DNA of 7,423 bases from Methanobacteriota archaeon (GTDB lineage: Archaea > Thermoplasmatota > Poseidoniia > Poseidoniales > Thalassarchaeaceae), in contig PBPH01000001.1 of NCBI GenBank assembly GCA_002725475.1, positions 1-7,423 on the forward strand, written 5' to 3'. Within the stretch, counting starts at the first letter, position 1. The number at the start of each line of letters is the position of its first letter. Positions 6,002 through 7,423 of the stretch are shown one piece after another. The notes beneath the pieces were generated by a model. That model had not been told where the DNA came from. It did no database searches and saw only the letters and a list, made by a program, of their open reading frames with translations. Made by a program: the position numbers and the translations under genes.

Positions 6002-7423
6002 ATGACACTACGTGTTCACGATACTCGGCGTAGGGAGAAAGTAGATTTCAGCACCATAGAACCGGGCAAAGTTCGCATGTATGTTTGTGGCATTACACCA
6101 TATTCCCCGTCACATATTGGTCACGCCCGTTGTTATGTCGCATTTGATGTGGTTCATCGATGGCTAGAAGCCAAGGGATACGATGTAACATATGTTCAGA
6201 ACTTCACCGATGTTGAAGACAAGATTATCAATCAAGCCAATGAAGAAGGAATTGATTATTTGGAGGTCGCAGAACGAAACATCGTTGATTATTATGCTGT
6301 AATGGATTCGCTGAATGTACTGCGAGCAGATCACTATCCAAGAGTGACTGAGACGATTGACGGGATTATCGAGATGATTGAAACTCTTATTGAAAAAGAG
6401 CATGCATACACTGGGGATGATGGCGTCTACTTCGATGTGGAATCAGCACCAGAAAAATATGGACTACTTACCGGCCAGAACATCGAGGCTGTTCGAGCAG
6501 GGGCAGGCGGAAGGGTTGGTGGAACCGGCAGCGGAAAAAGGGACCACAAGGACTTCGCTTTGTGGAAATTTGCAAAACCTGGTGAGCCTCAATGGGATAG
6601 CCCCTGGGGTTCAGGCCGCCCTGGATGGCACATCGAATGTAGTGCAATGAGTTTGCAGTACTTCGGAGAACAATTTGATATCCACGGCGGAGGAGATGAC
6701 CTTAGATTCCCTCACCACGAAGCCGAAATCTTCCAATCCGAATGTTGTACAGGAGCATCTCCTTTGGTCAATCACTGGATGCATAACGGATTTGTCAATG
6801 TTGATGGCGAGAAGATGAGCAAGTCACTTGGAAATTTCTGGACCGTTTCCGATGCATTGGAGAATTACGAACCGCTTGTTCTACGTCATGCGCTATTGAA
6901 TGCACATTATCGCAATCCCATTGATTTGTCTGAACAATTCTTGGAAGACGGAAAAAGGAGTCAAGGTCGGCTTGAGGATGCTTATCGAGAGGCCCTGATT
7001 GCTTGGGGTGAAGTGCCACACGATTCCTTGGTAACTCTACCTCGCCCACAACTTGGTGGCGACGGGCTTGCTCACACACTAGGGATGCTAGAGAAATTAG
7101 GTGAAGAATGTGCTAAATCAATGGATGATGATTTCAATACTAGAGAGGCACTAGCCAAAGTTACTGCTGCAATCAGATTGATGAATAAATCAATCAACTC
7201 GGATATTGGTGAAGATGACCGGCATGCATTAGCATTCTACAGCATTGAATGGTTAGAGGAATTTGGTGGTGCTGCACTAGGGTTACTCCCGAGTAGAGAA
7301 GATGCTCTCGCAGAGCCTGAAGAAGACCCGCGTAGAACTGAACTTGAGCCCGTTGTTGGAGAGCTTCTCATCAAACGAGCTGCCGCGAGAGAGGCAAAGG
7401 ATTGGGATGCTGCAGATGCTATT
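6002..7423 (+). CDS. cysS: Cysteinyl-tRNA synthetase (3' end cut by window edge)
   Basis: This class I aminoacyl-tRNA synthetase charges tRNA-Cys with cysteine using ATP. The frame is open from ATG 6002 to the right edge: 474 codons without a stop. HIGH is at residues 38-41, within MYVCGITPYSPSHIGHAR, and KMSKS at 271-275. The zinc site that selects cysteine is intact: Cys29, Cys213 (HIECSAM), His238 and Glu242 (FPHHEAE). FTDVEDKI (68-75) and HGGGDDLRFPHHE (228-240) are further CysRS hallmarks. The helical C-terminal domain is recognisable from MDDDFNTREALAKV (374-387), which argues against the MshC cysteine ligase despite the MshC-like CGITPY. Bacterial CysRS is about 460 residues; the sequence stops within KRAAAREAKDWDAADAI, so perhaps 20-35 residues are missing. 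An in-frame ATG at 5969 would add 11 residues and is less likely. It diverges from the dehydrogenase gene. Confidence 0.97.
   Translation, partial: MTLRVHDTRRREKVDFSTIEPGKVRMYVCGITPYSPSHIGHARCYVAFDVVHRWLEAKGYDVTYVQNFTDVEDKIINQANEEGIDYLEVAERNIVDYYAVMDSLNVLRADHYPRVTETIDGIIEMIETLIEKEHAYTGDDGVYFDVESAPEKYGLLTGQNIEAVRAGAGGRVGGTGSGKRDHKDFALWKFAKPGEPQWDSPWGSGRPGWHIECSAMSLQYFGEQFDIHGGGDDLRFPHHEAEIFQSECCTGASPLVNHWMHNGFVNVDGEKMSKSLGNFWTVSDALENYEPLVLRHALLNAHYRNPIDLSEQFLEDGKRSQGRLEDAYREALIAWGEVPHDSLVTLPRPQLGGDGLAHTLGMLEKLGEECAKSMDDDFNTREALAKVTAAIRLMNKSINSDIGEDDRHALAFYSIEWLEEFGGAALGLLPSREDALAEPEEDPRRTELEPVVGELLIKRAAAREAKDWDAADAI

Noticed and set aside
6164..7079. Minus-strand and out-of-frame open frames within cysS
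   Set aside because: The cysS frame is continuous with HIGH, zinc-site and KMSKS motifs across this stretch; the others have no family features.

Overview
The window looks like chromosomal DNA from an archaeon, most likely an uncultivated marine member of the Thermoplasmatota such as Marine Group II (Poseidoniia). The evidence is a TATA-binding protein gene with an archaeal TATA box placed for leaderless transcription, an archaeal-type mevalonate kinase, moderately AT-rich compact coding sequence, and a respiratory Fe-S/haem protein of the kind found in aerobic heterotrophs. The lineage is an inference from gene content and style; no rRNA gene is present to settle it.

Layout. Positions 1-1412 hold a minus-strand operon transcribed leftwards: TATA-binding protein (1412-798), then two small membrane proteins (763-359 and 348 to the left edge). 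The two share a GW.LPW / HW / C.FTT.E..L.G signature, so they are tandem paralogs, remotely like the DUF2784 family. Upstream, also on the minus strand, is mevalonate kinase (2475-1501). It is divergent from a large plus-strand gene (2585-4588) for a membrane-anchored haem b/Fe-S oxidoreductase of the HdrD/CCG class, resembling ETF:menaquinone oxidoreductase. That gene converges, with one base between stops, on a small four-helix membrane protein (4982-4590, minus). Behind that lies a retinol-dehydrogenase-like short-chain dehydrogenase (5938-5045, minus), divergent from cysteinyl-tRNA synthetase (6002 to the right edge, plus, C-terminus missing).

Functionally this is a mixture of core information processing (TBP, CysRS), isoprenoid lipid synthesis (mevalonate kinase), membrane electron transfer (the Fe-S oxidoreductase, probably draining electrons from acyl-CoA oxidation through ETF to quinone) and unassigned membrane or redox proteins. 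Apart from the TBP operon the genes appear to be independent units. Coding density is very high; every gap is under about 110 bp. No mobile element, CRISPR array, tRNA or rRNA gene was seen.

The most noteworthy features are a roughly 23-residue acidic insertion in the second half of the TATA-binding protein, the tandem paralogous membrane genes co-directional with TBP, and an inverted repeat in the GC-rich promoter region between mevalonate kinase and the Fe-S oxidoreductase.
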